From Bimuria novae-zelandiae CBS 107.79 (taxonomy: Eukaryota; Ascomycota; Dothideomycetes; Pleosporales; Didymosphaeriaceae), in NCBI GenBank assembly GCA_010015655.1, contig ML976740.1:204884-268883 (forward strand): a DNA stretch of 64,000 bases, given 5' to 3'. The position numbers and the translations under genes are program-made. Positions 11,914 through 22,367 of the stretch are shown here, piece by piece. Each line of letters begins with the position of its first letter. Position 1 is the stretch's first letter. The notes beneath the pieces were generated by a model, which did not search any database, was not told the DNA's origin, and saw only the letters and a list, made by a program, of their open reading frames with translations.

Positions 11914-13010
11914 TGCGAAGTGTTTGATTTTGGTTGCATGTTGCTGGGGCGTGCTCCGAGGTGTATACGGAGGAACGCCTTAGTTAGCTGGCGACTAAAC
12001 TACCTTAGGAGTAAGAGGAGGTCGCTGCGCTAGTCGTCTCCACTCCGACCTCATCTTTCGTACTGTGGAGTCTTACATATTCATCACATATGTACCTTGT
12101 CCGCTGTTAAGATTTGTACATGTGAGTTCGCCTATCTGCTGCACGGCTCCCATCTTGCACTTACGATGCATTGTGGCGTAAGCCGCTGTCGTGCGAGAAA
12201 CAGTCCTACTACACTACGCCATTCATGTACTCAAAATCCATGATAGATAGCAAGCAGTCACGTCTGTGGTTGTGTTGCTAAAGACAGCGCCGGAAGCAGG
12301 TCCCTGATTGGCTGACCGCAGCTACCATCGGTATTTATATTGCTCAATCTATTGTTGTGCATGGTAGGGGTGTAATACTAGCATATAACAACCTCTTAAT
12401 CTTTAAAATCAACGCACAACACTTCGACCAGCGATTTGGTTCCGACACCTCCATCAGAGTTCAAAGCGACATGTTCGCAACGGGCTTCCCACCCGCTGCA
12501 GACGAGCCGGCCACCGCAAGAACCACCTGCACCACCACCCTTTGGAACAGCAATAGCGCGACCAGAAAAATTATCGCAGCAGAAGAAGCGGACACGATGA
12601 TCGTGGGGAGATGAGGCATTTTCTCGATTTGTCCAGAACGCACATGAAGGAAAGTAATAGCGTAAAAGGCATCTCGAACTAACATTCCATACAGTCAAGG
12701 GGTACGAGCATGTCATTCCAGGATTTTCTGGGCGCGCATCCGTCGACTACAAGCGTCGGTGCAGTGAGGAACTTAAGGCGTCAGATGAAGTTGATGAGCT
12801 CATCGCGGTAGGGGCAAGCTTGGCCCTCTTAAGGAAGTTATCTCTAGAGGAAGCCGATCTCCCAAAGGCATTCGCCTATTTCATGTGCTTCTTCTTCTAT
12901 CGCATTGTGAACTACTGCAGTACCGGGGCGTCTCTTATGAAACGATCGACAGCCTCATCTCTACAATCACCCTGCTTAGGGAGCATAATAAAACTGTTTG
13001 TCAATATCAA
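11914..13010. other. interval with possible decayed coding remnants
   Basis: Minus-strand 12461-12616 could encode a roughly 52-aa peptide with one membrane helix (IIVSASSAAIIFLVALLLF), support weak. Plus-strand 12709-13010 shows coding-like but frame-broken text: MSFQDFLGAHPSTTS in one frame, ELIAVGASLALLRKLSLEE in a second and YETIDSLISTITLLREHNK in a third. That looks like a decayed gene of unknown family running into the 3' end of the kinase pseudogene. No repeat was recognised. Confidence 0.35.
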
Positions 13011-13916
13011 TTAGTTCCATATATCATTAGGGGTTTCATAGCCCCCGGCCTTCCAAGCCGCACGGTATGCTTCTTCATTCACCCATCGAGGGTCTTCCTC
13101 AATCGTCACATAATCAATATCAAATTGTGCCTCGGCGAGGTCTGGCTGGTCCACCGAGTTATCGCCAACATCTGCAATACCATTGCTCAAGGATACGAAG
13201 CTAGAGACTGCCCCAGTCCAGCCCTCTTGAATGACTTTCTAGAGGTCTCTAGCCGCCTCGTCAACAATACCCTGACCTCCTTTGAGCGTACTGAGCACTT
13301 GTTGTACTTTAGCGTAGCTATTCGCTTTGGCGATAGGGTCAACACCAGACACTATGAAATGTATGCATGTCGCCAGAGCAAAATGATCATCTAGAACTTG
13401 CTCAGAGAAGCCTTCGTCGTTGCAGTGCGTAATAGATCCAAAATCAAATAATTTCAGCTGATTGTGGCTGTCAATGCCCATGTTAAGTATTTTCAGATCT
13501 CCATGCGCATATCCGAGGTTCTCGAGCCATGCAACAGCGCTAACAAGCTGTTTAATTCATGTAAAGTGGGTTTTGCTTGTATAGAGACTCCAGGCTCGCT
13601 CTAGTGACCTGAAGCGCGGAAGAATAATACCGGAAAGAAGTTTGATTGGCAGCCTTTGTGCGAGGTTTGCGTGTGGGTATTTGGCAAGCACGGTATAGAA
13701 TGTGCTTTCTCTCCTGAACAGGGCGAGGCTTCAGAGAGATATGTATATTTGGTCATGTGTCTCGTCTGTAGGTGGCGATCTGGTGACCGGATATTGGAAG
13801 GGAACCTTAATCACAACCTGGTCCGAGAGTGCGAAGACGATACCCTACGACGGCCCAAGGCTCAGGCATGTCGATGGTGGGAGTTTGTAAGGTGTGAGCC
13901 AGGTATTATCAGGCAT
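13011..13916 (-). pseudogene. protein kinase pseudogene (four in-frame stops)
   Basis: A single uninterrupted frame of 302 codons from ATG 13916 to TAA 13011-13013 encodes a small fungal kinase-like protein. It contains an N-lobe beta3 lysine (DQVVIKVPF), a catalytic loop HGDLKILN and an LFDFGS (DFG) motif, with a C-terminal tail ending in DPRWVNEE...NDIWN. The frame is kept throughout, but it has four stops: TAG 13845-13847, TGA 13731-13733, TGA 13557-13559 and TAG 13239-13241. Neighbouring residues suggest several were Trp codons (for example before IKQLVSAVAWLE). Only point nonsense changes and no indels points to transition-biased decay such as RIP leakage. The ATG choice is tentative; a start further upstream is possible. 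Confidence 0.8.
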
Positions 13917-14506
13917 CTGCAAACAGGACGGTTTATCAGCCCCGCGAAGTATGGGAAATCATGAACGCGTAGCAGCCGATTTAAAGTAGGATCACAGTGT
14001 CCCCTCGAGAGTCTCCTAGAGTCGTCTATTAGATGGAGTGCGCAGGAGAAACTCGAAGTAGTGAATGTAAGTGAAGACGGCCGATACGAGGGTATCTGTG
14101 GCAATGTGGACAGGGTTTGGTCAAAAGAAATCGTGGAGTCGCAGATATGTGGAGGAAGCAGGGGCGTAGCAGGCGTTTACGCTAACCGCTAACCGCCAAG
14201 CCAGCGTCGACATTTGCATTTCTTCCGTGCCTGACACATCTGACGTCGCCGTCTTGTATTAGGACATTAAGTGCTGAGATTTAAGATACTTATAAGTAAA
14301 ATAGAATAATTCTTAATAATTTATAAAGAAGTCTTGATACCAGTTTAAGATCCCACCACCAAAAGGTTTTAGAGAGGGATAAGCTATTTATATCTTCGGC
14401 AAGGAAGCGACTAACTACGCAGGGAATAGTCCCAGGGGATTTTCCAGACCTGGCACTCTGAATCGAAGAGAAATCATCAAAGACACGAACCTCCACTAGG
14501 TTTACA
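13917..14506. other. gene-free interval
   Basis: It separates the kinase pseudogene from the divergently transcribed Zn2Cys6 gene. A locally AT-rich patch lies at about 14265-14345. The minus-strand open frames (13862-14104, 14290-14496) show nothing recognisable. Confidence 0.4.
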
Positions 14507-15499
14507 ATGGCAACGCTCCGGAAGTCATGCCGCCAATGTGCAGCATCTAAACGTCACTGTACCGTTCAGCTCCCTAGTTGCGCCCGTTGCGTGCAGAGGG
14601 GCCTCACCTGCGTCTACGATCTCCAACCCCTCAGCGGCATCGATACGCAGAACAAGTGCTCTGCTGGCCAACTCCTAACAGGGCCAGGCTTTGATACCAT
14701 AGGCTACTGCGTTCTCAACCGCGCAGAAGTGTATAACAAAGTCTTTGGCGACAGTTTAGACCCTGCATTCTGCCCGCCTGGTCATAACGAAGCCCAAGAA
14801 TTGATCGAACAGTGTTTCTTGCGCGTGCCTGAACTGTTTACATCTATACAACCAGCGGTATTTATTCATCCGAAGTTGCAGATCCGGAAGGGCGTATCGC
14901 ATGTCGACTTGATCCAAGTCCCACTCGATGGAGTCATGCCCCACAGGGAACTCGAGATCTTGGCGGATATCGATATTGGAACAGTATCCTTGGAAGAGCA
15001 TTTGACCGCACTGCAAGCCCTTTTAGTCTTCACTGCGCCTTTACTTGTTTCCGAACAGCCTATCAAACAAGAACGAGCCGAGCCATGGCTGAAGATAGCT
15101 GAAGTTTGGACGCAATACCTGCTCAGCATTGCCAGCGTAGACGCCCTGAGCGGCAGGACACCTTGGCAACAATGGCTTTTTGCGGAAAGCATACGGCGCA
15201 CAATCGTCATGGCGTACACCCTCATATGTTGCTTCAACGCCTGGAAGTACGGATACTGCTCCAACTGGTTGCTTCTGGAGTCGCTGCCTTTTGATACCCG
15301 ACCCGGGCTCTGGATGGCCGAGACTCCGCAAGCCTGGATTGCTGCTGCTGGGGCTGGGACGGGTCAGCAGGTCGGCACCCAACTGACGTCTGTCCACGAG
15401 TTCAGTATCAAGATGAAGTCGATGGATTCAACCTTCTGTGGAGATGTTTTCTTGTCTATGATCGCAATGGCGCACAACGGTAGCGCCGCTCTACATTAA
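14507..15499 (+). CDS. Zn2Cys6 fungal transcription factor
   Basis: Intronless 330-aa protein. Residues 8-35 carry the binuclear cluster with spacing C-x2-C-x6-C-x6-C-x2-C-x6-C (KSCRQCAASKRHC...PSCARCVQRGLTC), the DNA-binding domain of Gal4-type regulators. The remainder (about 80-330) is a predicted helical region with Trp-rich segments (TPWQQWLFAESIRRTIV, PQAWIAAAG), as in short regulators lacking the full fungal-specific middle homology region. It should act in the nucleus as a sequence-specific regulator; targets are unknown. No biosynthetic gene set is adjacent: its neighbours are decayed (kinase, F-box), so it may be an orphan regulator. It is intact although it lies in a zone where other genes have stops. 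Confidence 0.88.
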   Translation: MATLRKSCRQCAASKRHCTVQLPSCARCVQRGLTCVYDLQPLSGIDTQNKCSAGQLLTGPGFDTIGYCVLNRAEVYNKVFGDSLDPAFCPPGHNEAQELIEQCFLRVPELFTSIQPAVFIHPKLQIRKGVSHVDLIQVPLDGVMPHRELEILADIDIGTVSLEEHLTALQALLVFTAPLLVSEQPIKQERAEPWLKIAEVWTQYLLSIASVDALSGRTPWQQWLFAESIRRTIVMAYTLICCFNAWKYGYCSNWLLLESLPFDTRPGLWMAETPQAWIAAAGAGTGQQVGTQLTSVHEFSIKMKSMDSTFCGDVFLSMIAMAHNGSAALH

Positions 15500-16608
15500 G
15501 GAACACACTCAACTGCACCAAGCAACCTAAAAATGTTAAATTGTTGGCCCTCTTCTTGCATCGATTAGCTATCCAAACCCTTGGCGTAATGCCCGAGAAG
15601 CACGTGGGCCCGCAGCCCAATCTGCCGGGCCCTTGGTTTGTCGTCCCACGCAAAGCATCGAAAGCGGCCGATTTAGACATCATCTTGCCACGTTATCGCG
15701 CTATATACTTGAGGCCCATGTGCCTGCCTTCTATGTGCTTTGGATGCGTTCCTGACTCGGCTTTGCCAGCAAGACTCCAATCTCGACAAACAGGTACGTA
15801 GCCCTCACCACAGGCAGGTGCAGGATTCGACTTCGAGGACCACCCTTTTCGCACGTCAGCAACAAGAACCCGGGGTCGGGATCGCACCTTGCAAAGAAAT
15901 GTCGAACGTGCGGGGTTCCGGCCGTCCTTGAAGAGCCCCACGTACTCTCCCACTAGGTCTGACAAAGTCAGACCTCCGTGCGTAGGACCGTGGCTCGCAC
16001 GTCGATTCGTTTCGATCAGTGGTCTATGGAGCAACACTGGCCGAAATAGCAGAGCGAAGCGGATAGACCTCGTCGACCACAGGATAGCCGTCGCAGTCTG
16101 GCGAACGAAGGTAAAACTGCAAGTCAAGAAGTCCTGGCCGGACTGACGACGCAGAGAAGACAAGGATGTGGTGCAGGTCATTGACCGTTAAAAAGAGTGG
16201 CACCATTGTGTGAGAAGCGGAAGGTCGAGCGTCGTCGAAGTTCTTATACGCCCTCGCGCTACCGCGCTACGCGAATTGGGACTAGTGCAAACGTTTCGCT
16301 CATTTTTTGCAAGTGAAGGTGAAGGTGAAGGGCAAAACGGAAAATGAGAAGTGGAATCCGACGTCAGATGCTTCTATAACTAGTTCATGATGTAGCATCT
16401 TGCTGGGTCTATTCTCAGAATTAAGAACCGGGAACAGGATGAAATGCACAGTACGATTTCCTGAGCCTGCCCCTCCGGTCGCGATGTTAGTCACTCTCAC
16501 ATTCACTACCACCGCCCTCCTTCCCTTCAATTTAGTTTTTAATCTCAACTGGGCTAGTCTCGCTTAGCAGCTTCTGGTTTTACCAGTTTTACCGTCTTCT
16601 TGCCTGGA
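15500..16608. other. gene-free interval
   Basis: GC-normal sequence with overlapping open frames on both strands (minus 15693-16181 of 162 codons is the longest). None shows a domain, plausible start or splice structure. No repeat recognised. Confidence 0.4.
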
Positions 16609-17010
16609 ATGCCCACACATGCCGCGAGTATGGCAGCTGTGGCAGCCATGGCCGCGATCATGGACGATTCGGACCTCCAAGCGGACCGCGAGAAGAAAAC
16701 TTTCGATTTCGTCGCACTGCCAACGGAGCTTATGCTGCTTATCTTGGAATTGGTATAGCCTCCGCAACAAATGAGGTCGTGGTCTTGAATCTTGCTAACA
16801 AGTTGCAGCTGCCCTGCTAGGATATCGCGAACCTCGCGGCAGTTAGCAAAGCGTTACACGCACGTATAACACCATACCTGTGGAAGTATGTGGACATCAA
16901 TCTGGCAAGGCGTTTCTCGGAGTTCGAGACAATGCTCGAGCTTTTGCGCTATTATCGTTTCGGAAATACCTGCTCGACCCACAGAGCCAGCCAGTCATCG
17001 TCAATCCTTC
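16609..17010 (+). pseudogene. F-box protein gene, 5' fragment
   Basis: Exon 1 (16609..16752) begins MPTHAASMAAVAAMAAIMDD and reaches FVALPTELMLLILEL. A 56-nt intron (16753..16808, GTATAG...TTGCAG) follows. Exon 2 continues LPC*DIANLAAVSKALHARI and TPYLWKYVDINLARRF. LPTEL...DIANLAAVSKAL...YLWKYV is a standard F-box, the Skp1-binding module of SCF ubiquitin ligases. A TAG at 16818-16820 interrupts the F-box, probably replacing CAG or TGG. The coding signal fades at about 17000, where AT-rich repeat sequence starts, so the substrate-binding part is missing or displaced. It might have been continuous with the LRR-like segment at 26685-27548, but I could not prove this. Confidence 0.75.
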
Positions 17011-17227
17011 CTTTTCTTGTATTTTCTTGAACGCAAAAAACTTAAATCTTCTAAAAAATTTAAGGGGGGTACTTATAACTCTATAGAAGCCCTTTATCTA
17101 CTTTTAGTATATTATTATCCAAAGTTCCTTGTGTGGTGGAGAGAAAAGCGAAAAAAAGGAGACCAGAACAGAAAATACGCGCAGTCTGATGAGAAATACG
17201 CCTTAAGTGGGTCGAGCAGGTATTTCC
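16962..17227. repeat. 20-bp perfect inverted repeat
   Basis: Positions 16962-16981 and 17208-17227 are perfect reverse complements (20 of 20), separated by 226 bp of increasingly AT-rich sequence. The left arm lies within the apparent F-box reading frame, the right arm about 12 bp before the TA target of TE1. No target duplication flanks the pair. It could be a short element's termini or the scar of a local inversion. Confidence 0.7.
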
Positions 17228-17328
17228 AGAATCACCGATAACATGCCCGTGCGCGTGATGAGCCACTTCGCGTGATGGGCCACCCACGCCAAAACACTCA
17301 AACTTCACAACCTCATAACTCTACCATT

Positions 17329-19142
17329 ATGGCTCCAATTAACGACGCGCTTGCAGATCTAATGTCGCTAAGCCCTAGCGAACAGTTTTCGTACCAAAAA
17401 GTAGCTAAAAAGTATGGTGTTTCTCGCTCAACTTTAATGCGAAGGCACCATGCTACAACACAGCCACACGCATTAAAGATTATCAACCAACAAAAGCTTG
17501 CTCCACAACAAGAGGCAGAGCTTGTTAAATATATAGAAGGACTCACAGCACGTCACCTACCACCTATAAGAGAGATGATACGAAATTTCGCGTCGACAAT
17601 AGCCAAGGAGCCAGTGAGCGAGAGCTAGGTTACGCGCTTCATCAATCGGCACAGCATCTATCTTACCTCGCGATGGGCAACTGGTATGGACAGCAATCGC
17701 CACCAAGCCGACTCAGGGGATAAATACAGCCTGTATTTTAATATCCTAGGTGATAAAATCAAGGAATATGGTATTGAGCCTCGTCACACGTACAATATGG
17801 ATGAGAAAGGCTTCCTTATCGGTATCATTGGCCGATCGAAACGAGTGTTCAGCAGACGTATGTGGGAGAAGAAGGAGGTTAGAGCATCTCTACAAGATGG
17901 CTCTCGCGAATGGATTACCCTCCTAGCATGCGTGTGCGCTGATGGATCAGCCTTGCCGCCAAGCCTTATCTACCAGTCTACCAACAAGGACATCCAATCA
18001 AGCTGGGTTAAGGATATCGAGGCAGGAAAGCATAGCGTACACGTCTCCTCTTCACCCTCAGGCTGGACAAACAACGATATCGGCCTTGCCTGGCTTGAGC
18101 AGGTGTTTGATCGCTACACTAAGGCAAAAGCTCGACGATCCTACCGACTTCTTATCCTTGACGGCCATGGATCTTATGTTACTATAGATTTTATCGACTA
18201 TTGCGACAGGAATAGGATCCTCCTAGCNNNNNNNNNNNNNNNNNNNNNNNNNNNNNNNNNNNNNNNNNNNNNNNNNNNNNNNNNNNNNNNNNNNNNNNNN
18301 NNNNNNNNNNNNNNNNNNNNNNNNNNNNNNNNNNNNNNNNNNNNNNNNNNNNNNNNNNNNNNNNNNNNNNNNNNNNNNNNNNNNNNNNNNNNNNNNNNNN
18401 NNNNNNNNNNNNNNNNNNNNNNNNNNNNNNNNNNNNNNNNNNNNNNNNNNNNNNNNNNNNNNNNNNNNNNNNNNNNNNNNNNNNNNNNNNNNNNNNNNNN
18501 NNNNNNNNNNNNNNNNNNNNNNNNNNNNNNNNNNNNNNNNNNNNNNNNNNNNNNNNNNNNNNNNNNNNNNNNNNNNNNNNNNNNNNNNNNNNNNNNNNNN
18601 NNNNNNNNNNNNNNNNNNNNNNNNNNNNNNNNNNNNNNNNNNNNNNNNNNNNNNNNNNNNNNNNNNNNNNNNNNNNNNNNNNNNNNNNNNNNNNNNNNNN
18701 NNNNNNNNNNNNNNNNNNNNNNNNNNNNNNNNNNNNNNNNNNNNNNNNNNNNNNNNNNNNNNNNNNNNNNNNNNNNNNNNNNNNNNNNNNNNNNNNNNNN
18801 NNNNNNNNNNNNNNNNNNNNNNNNNNNNNNNNNNNNNNNNNNNNNNNNNNNNNGGAGAAGCGTGTGGGGCGGGAGGCCGCCAAGGTAGCTAGGGAGAAGG
18901 AGAGGGCTGAGAAGGCAGCAGAGCGCGCTCGCCAGAAAGAGGCTCGTGACGCAGCAAAAGCTCTACAATCTACCCAGAAGGGTAAGAGAAAAGCCTCGCA
19001 GCCACCTACACAAAGTAACAAGCGCCAGAAACGTGTGGTTGACGCTGTAGCTACTAAGGAAGCCTTAGGTGCCGTATTAGCAGCTCCACCCAAGACCACG
19101 CGGCGCGGTCGCAACGTTAAGCTTCTAAGTAAATATAAATAG
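17329..19142 (+). pseudogene. TE1 transposase (one stop, assembly gap inside)
   Basis: From MAPINDALADLMSLSP the frame holds an N-terminal helix-turn-helix (FSYQKVAKKYGVSRSTLMRR) typical of CENP-B/pogo transposases. Its first open frame ends at TAG (17626-17628) and continues unchanged at VTRFINRH. TYNMDEKGFLIG carries the first catalytic Asp of the DDE domain; LLILDGHGSYVT carries the second. The third acidic residue falls in the N gap. After the gap, the basic tail GKRKASQPPTQ...RRGRNVKLLSKYK ends at TAG 19140-19142. The stop sits at a conserved Trp codon (SxVTRF), a TGG-to-TAG change. Confidence 0.85.
18228..18853. other. assembly gap (626 N)
   Basis: An uninterrupted run of N inside the TE1 transposase. 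Its real size is unknown. The gap probably reflects collapse of a multi-copy young transposon in the assembly. Confidence 1.
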
Positions 19143-20188
19143 CACAGGTTAATTGCAAGTATTAATATAGTACTTCTATAAAGAAATCTCGTGATAATAG
19201 CTACTGTGTGTAGCTCTACAGCCTCGTTTCTCGTAGAGATGTTTTGGTGTTGGTGGCCCATCACGCGAAGTGGCTCATCACGCGCACGGACACGTTACCG
19301 TGTCCGTGCGCGTAATGCCCGGATTCGCGTAATGCCCGCGCAACACCATAAACGCTCTATTAGAAATAAGGCTGTAGAGCCACCCACGATTAATATTATC
19401 ACGAGATTTTCTTATAGAGTAGTAAGTTGATAGCTGCGATTTATTTGCACTATTTAAATCTATCTGGAAGCTTGATGTCGCGACCGCTGCGTGTAGATTT
19501 GGTTGGGGCAGCAGATGCGCCCTCTGAGGCCTCCCCAACATCTACAGCACCAACAACACGTTTTTGACGCTTTCTGCTCTGTAGAGATGGCTGAGAGGCC
19601 TTTCTCTTACCCTTTTGGGATAGTTGTAGAGCTTTTTCTGCATCGCGGGCAGACTTTTGGGCAGCGCGCTGAGCTGCCTTTTCGGCTCTCTCCTTCTCCT
19701 TCGCCTTCTTAGCTGCCTCTCGCGCATCACGCTTTTCCTGCTGCATTTTCTCCTTGTATAGCTTAGCTGCCTTCTTTAGCTCTGCTATTTTTACTTTTTA
19801 AAGCTACTACTGCTTATCCTCCTGCTCCTTAATAGATTAACAAACACGTGCCTCCCTCACCTTCCTTAGTAACTATAAGATAGCCCTACTATAATACTCC
19901 TAGCGCTATTAGAGATCTAGAGTCTTGCCCTTCTTTCTGCGCTTCTCCTTAGTAAATAGTGCCTGCTTAATCCTATCCATCTCATGTTTAAGTAGCTCAT
20001 TTTAGATAGATAGGTAGTGGAGCGATTGACAAATCTTCTTTGTATCTTAACTACCCTAATCCTTCACTGCTAATCGTATAAGCCTATCCATCTTTCTCTA
20101 ATCATGATCGCTGAGCCCTGATGAGGAGTTATCGCCTGATTCTTGATCCTGGGTGAACCTATCAAGGATAGGATTAGGATCAGGTGGC

Positions 20189-21160
20189 TTGGTTGGTTGG
20201 TTGGTTGGTATTTATTTTACGTCTCTTTAATGGGGATTAAGTCCACCATCTCGCCTCCTGAAGGGCATATACGACGTGCTAAGCTATGGAATTACAGTGC
20301 TAACATACTACCCTAGAAAGCATTTCTTGCCTGCGCGGGTATTACTACCATTTCGGAACTGCAGCTCCCCTTCCAGTTGGGGAGGCTGAGCGATGTATGT
20401 ACATTAGGGTGGTTTCCTTGCATTTTGAGGCATCTATGTGCTAAGAGAGAGAGAGAGCGAGTGTGTGTGTGTGTGTGTGTGTAGGGGGAGGGGAAAGAGA
20501 GGAAGAGGGGTGGGGAGTATTGCAGCTATTGTGCTGGACCTAGTTCTTGCTAGGTGCTGCATTGCTTGTTGCTGTTGCAGGGCTGCAGGAGCTAGCGGGG
20601 ACAAATCTTGGTGTAGTACTGTGTGAGTTGGGTGAAGGCTTCAAAGGCCTCTGGATCCCCCAGCAGCACCGCAGTATACGCCAGGCCGTCAGCCCGGCTG
20701 GATGGTGGTGTAGGTGGTCGAAGTGGCCATCTACTAAAGGCCCCTAGGGTCTTGCGGCAGAGCGCAAGGTGCTCTGGTGTCTTGTCCTGTCCGCATAAGC
20801 AGGTAAGGTTTGCATCCTTGTAGTTGTACTTTTGGTGGTACCAGGCAAAATCCCCATGTCTAGACCGGATAGAAAGCAGTCTGGCTAGGATAGCTCTTGG
20901 TAGGTCTAGTTCCTTTAGACTGCTGCGTGGTGCATAGTCTAGGTGCCAGCTTTTGTACCATCTAGAGAGTTTGTTCTTTTTGTCAGACCACCAGATCTAC
21001 TGTGTGTGTTGTGATGTCTTGCGGGCAATTGTCTTGATGCCTGAGAGTGTAGGCAGAGCAGCTTTACCCGTTGGGGGTGATGGGTGTTAGGCTTCTAGGT
21101 TGGCTAATCTGTCTGCTGCCTCATTTCCTTCAATGCCTAGGTGTCCGGGGGCCCATTTGA
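20189..21160 (-). mobile_element. 5'-truncated Tad-like LINE in TE2
   Basis: The 972-bp insertion is flanked by a perfect 14-bp target duplication (TAGGATCAGGTGGC at 20175-20188 and 21161-21174). The minus strand encodes the C-terminal part of a LINE: RNase H motif KWAPGHLGIEGNEAADRLA, then a Cys motif CLCGQDKTPEHLALC, ending TQYYTKICPR. Two stops interrupt the frame. It begins inside RNase H, so it is strongly 5'-truncated, as usual for target-primed reverse transcription. Its 3' tail is a CCAA tetranucleotide repeat instead of poly-A (20189-20208). A (GA)n(GT)n tract lies in the 3' UTR. Confidence 0.92.
20443..20482. repeat. (GA)n-(GT)n microsatellite
   Basis: A GA run followed by a GT run of about ten units, within the 3' UTR of the LINE. 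Confidence 0.9.
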
Positions 21161-22367
21161 TAGGATCAGGTGGCGATATGCCTGTGGCTCTAAAAGAGCT
21201 GAGGATAGTTGATTCCTTAAAGGAGGCCTTCCACGCATTCCAAAATAGGGGGAAGAAGTTGTCTTTAGTAATAGAAGCTAGGCCCTAGCTTCTATAAAGG
21301 TATCTTAATAGCTCTGCTAAGTAGGCTGTTGATAGAGGCTTAAACATCGTAACGTTAAGTGGCTAAAGCGTATAAGTTAAATGAGGAGGCAGAATAGCAA
21401 GCAGGATCTTATTCTAATTATAGTAGTTAATAAAGTCTATAGTGACATGAGATCCGTGGCCGTCTATAATTAAAAGTTAATATAATCGTCGAGTCTTCTC
21501 TTTTATACAGCGATCAAACACCTGCTCAAGCCAAGTAAGCCCGATATCATTGTTCGTCCAGCCAGAGGGTGATGAGGTGATAAAGACTTCATGATATCCT
21601 GCCTTAATATCCTCTACCCAGCTTGATTGGATGCCCTTGTTGACAGCCTCATAGATGAGGCTTGGCGGCAGAGCTGATCCATCAGCGCAGATACATGCCA
21701 GGAGCGTGATCCATGCGCGATTGCCATCTTGGAGTGATGCCCTAACTTCCTTCTTCTCCCACATTCGTCTGCTGAATATCCTCTTTGATCTACCAACGAT
21801 ACCGATCAGGCAGCCTTTCTCATCCATATTGTAGATATGACGAGGATCTATATGATATTGATCCATCTTGCTGTGCAGAAGGTTGAAAAAGAGGCGATAT
21901 TTATCCACTGAATCAGCTTTGTGGCGATTGCTGTCCATGCCGACTGCCCATTGTGAGATAAGATGAATGCTGTGTCGGTTGATGAAGCGCGTAACCTAGC
22001 TTTCGCTGACTGGCTCCTTTGCTATCGTAGAGGCGAAGTTCTGTATCATCTCTCTAGTAGGAGGCATATGTCTCTCTGTGAGTCTTTTGATATATTGAAC
22101 AAGCTCCTCCTCTTGCTGTGGGGTGAGTTTCTGCTGGTTGATGTTCTTGACCTGTCGAGGGCGCGTTACTCCCCGATGCCTTCGGCCCAACGTAGATCGC
22201 TCAAGTCCACGCCTAGTAGCCACTTCTGTATATGAAAAATCTTCTCCTGGCTCTCGCGATTCGATTTCATCAATCGCATCCTGATACGGATCCATATTGG
22301 TGGAGTTATCGCGTGCTGAAGTTAGGGTGTTTGGTGCTGCGCGGGCATTACGCGAATCCGGGCATTA

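Larger units (their letters stand above)
17241..19295 (+). mobile_element. TE1: pogo/Fot1-like DDE transposon
   Basis: Terminal inverted repeats of about 50 bp start ACATGCCCGTGCG at 17241 and end with the complement at 19295, flanked by TA (17239-17240 and 19296-19297). The TIR contains two direct copies of CGTGATGRGCCAC at a 17-bp period. The interior encodes a Psq-type helix-turn-helix plus DDE transposase. A run of N (18228..18853) removes the middle. The sequence is little RIP-mutated and so looks young. It abuts TE2's left end and shares its TA. Confidence 0.92.
19450..22295 (-). pseudogene. TE2 transposase, interrupted by a LINE
   Basis: Starts at 22295 with MDPYQDAIDEIESREPGEDF, then a helix-turn-helix (TEVATRRGLERSTLGRR), a TAG at the conserved SxVTRF position (21996-21998), then MDSNRHKADS, IYNMDEKGCLIGIVGRSKRI (first Asp) and WTNNDIGLTWLEQVF. 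A region with stops continues to NFFPLFWNAWKASFKES. At the residues for GISPPDP the LINE interrupts it; the frame resumes on the other side with DPNPILDRFTQDQESG and ends in the Lys/Arg-rich tail STRSGRDIKLPDRFK at 19450. It is closely related to the TE1 transposase but not identical. Confidence 0.85.

Noticed and set aside
15693..16181. 162-codon minus-strand frame
   Set aside because: No recognisable domain or start context; overlaps other open frames on both strands.
17611..17628. 15-nt intron removing the shared TAG in TE1/TE2 transposases
   Set aside because: Too short for spliceosomal splicing; TGG-to-TAG is enough.
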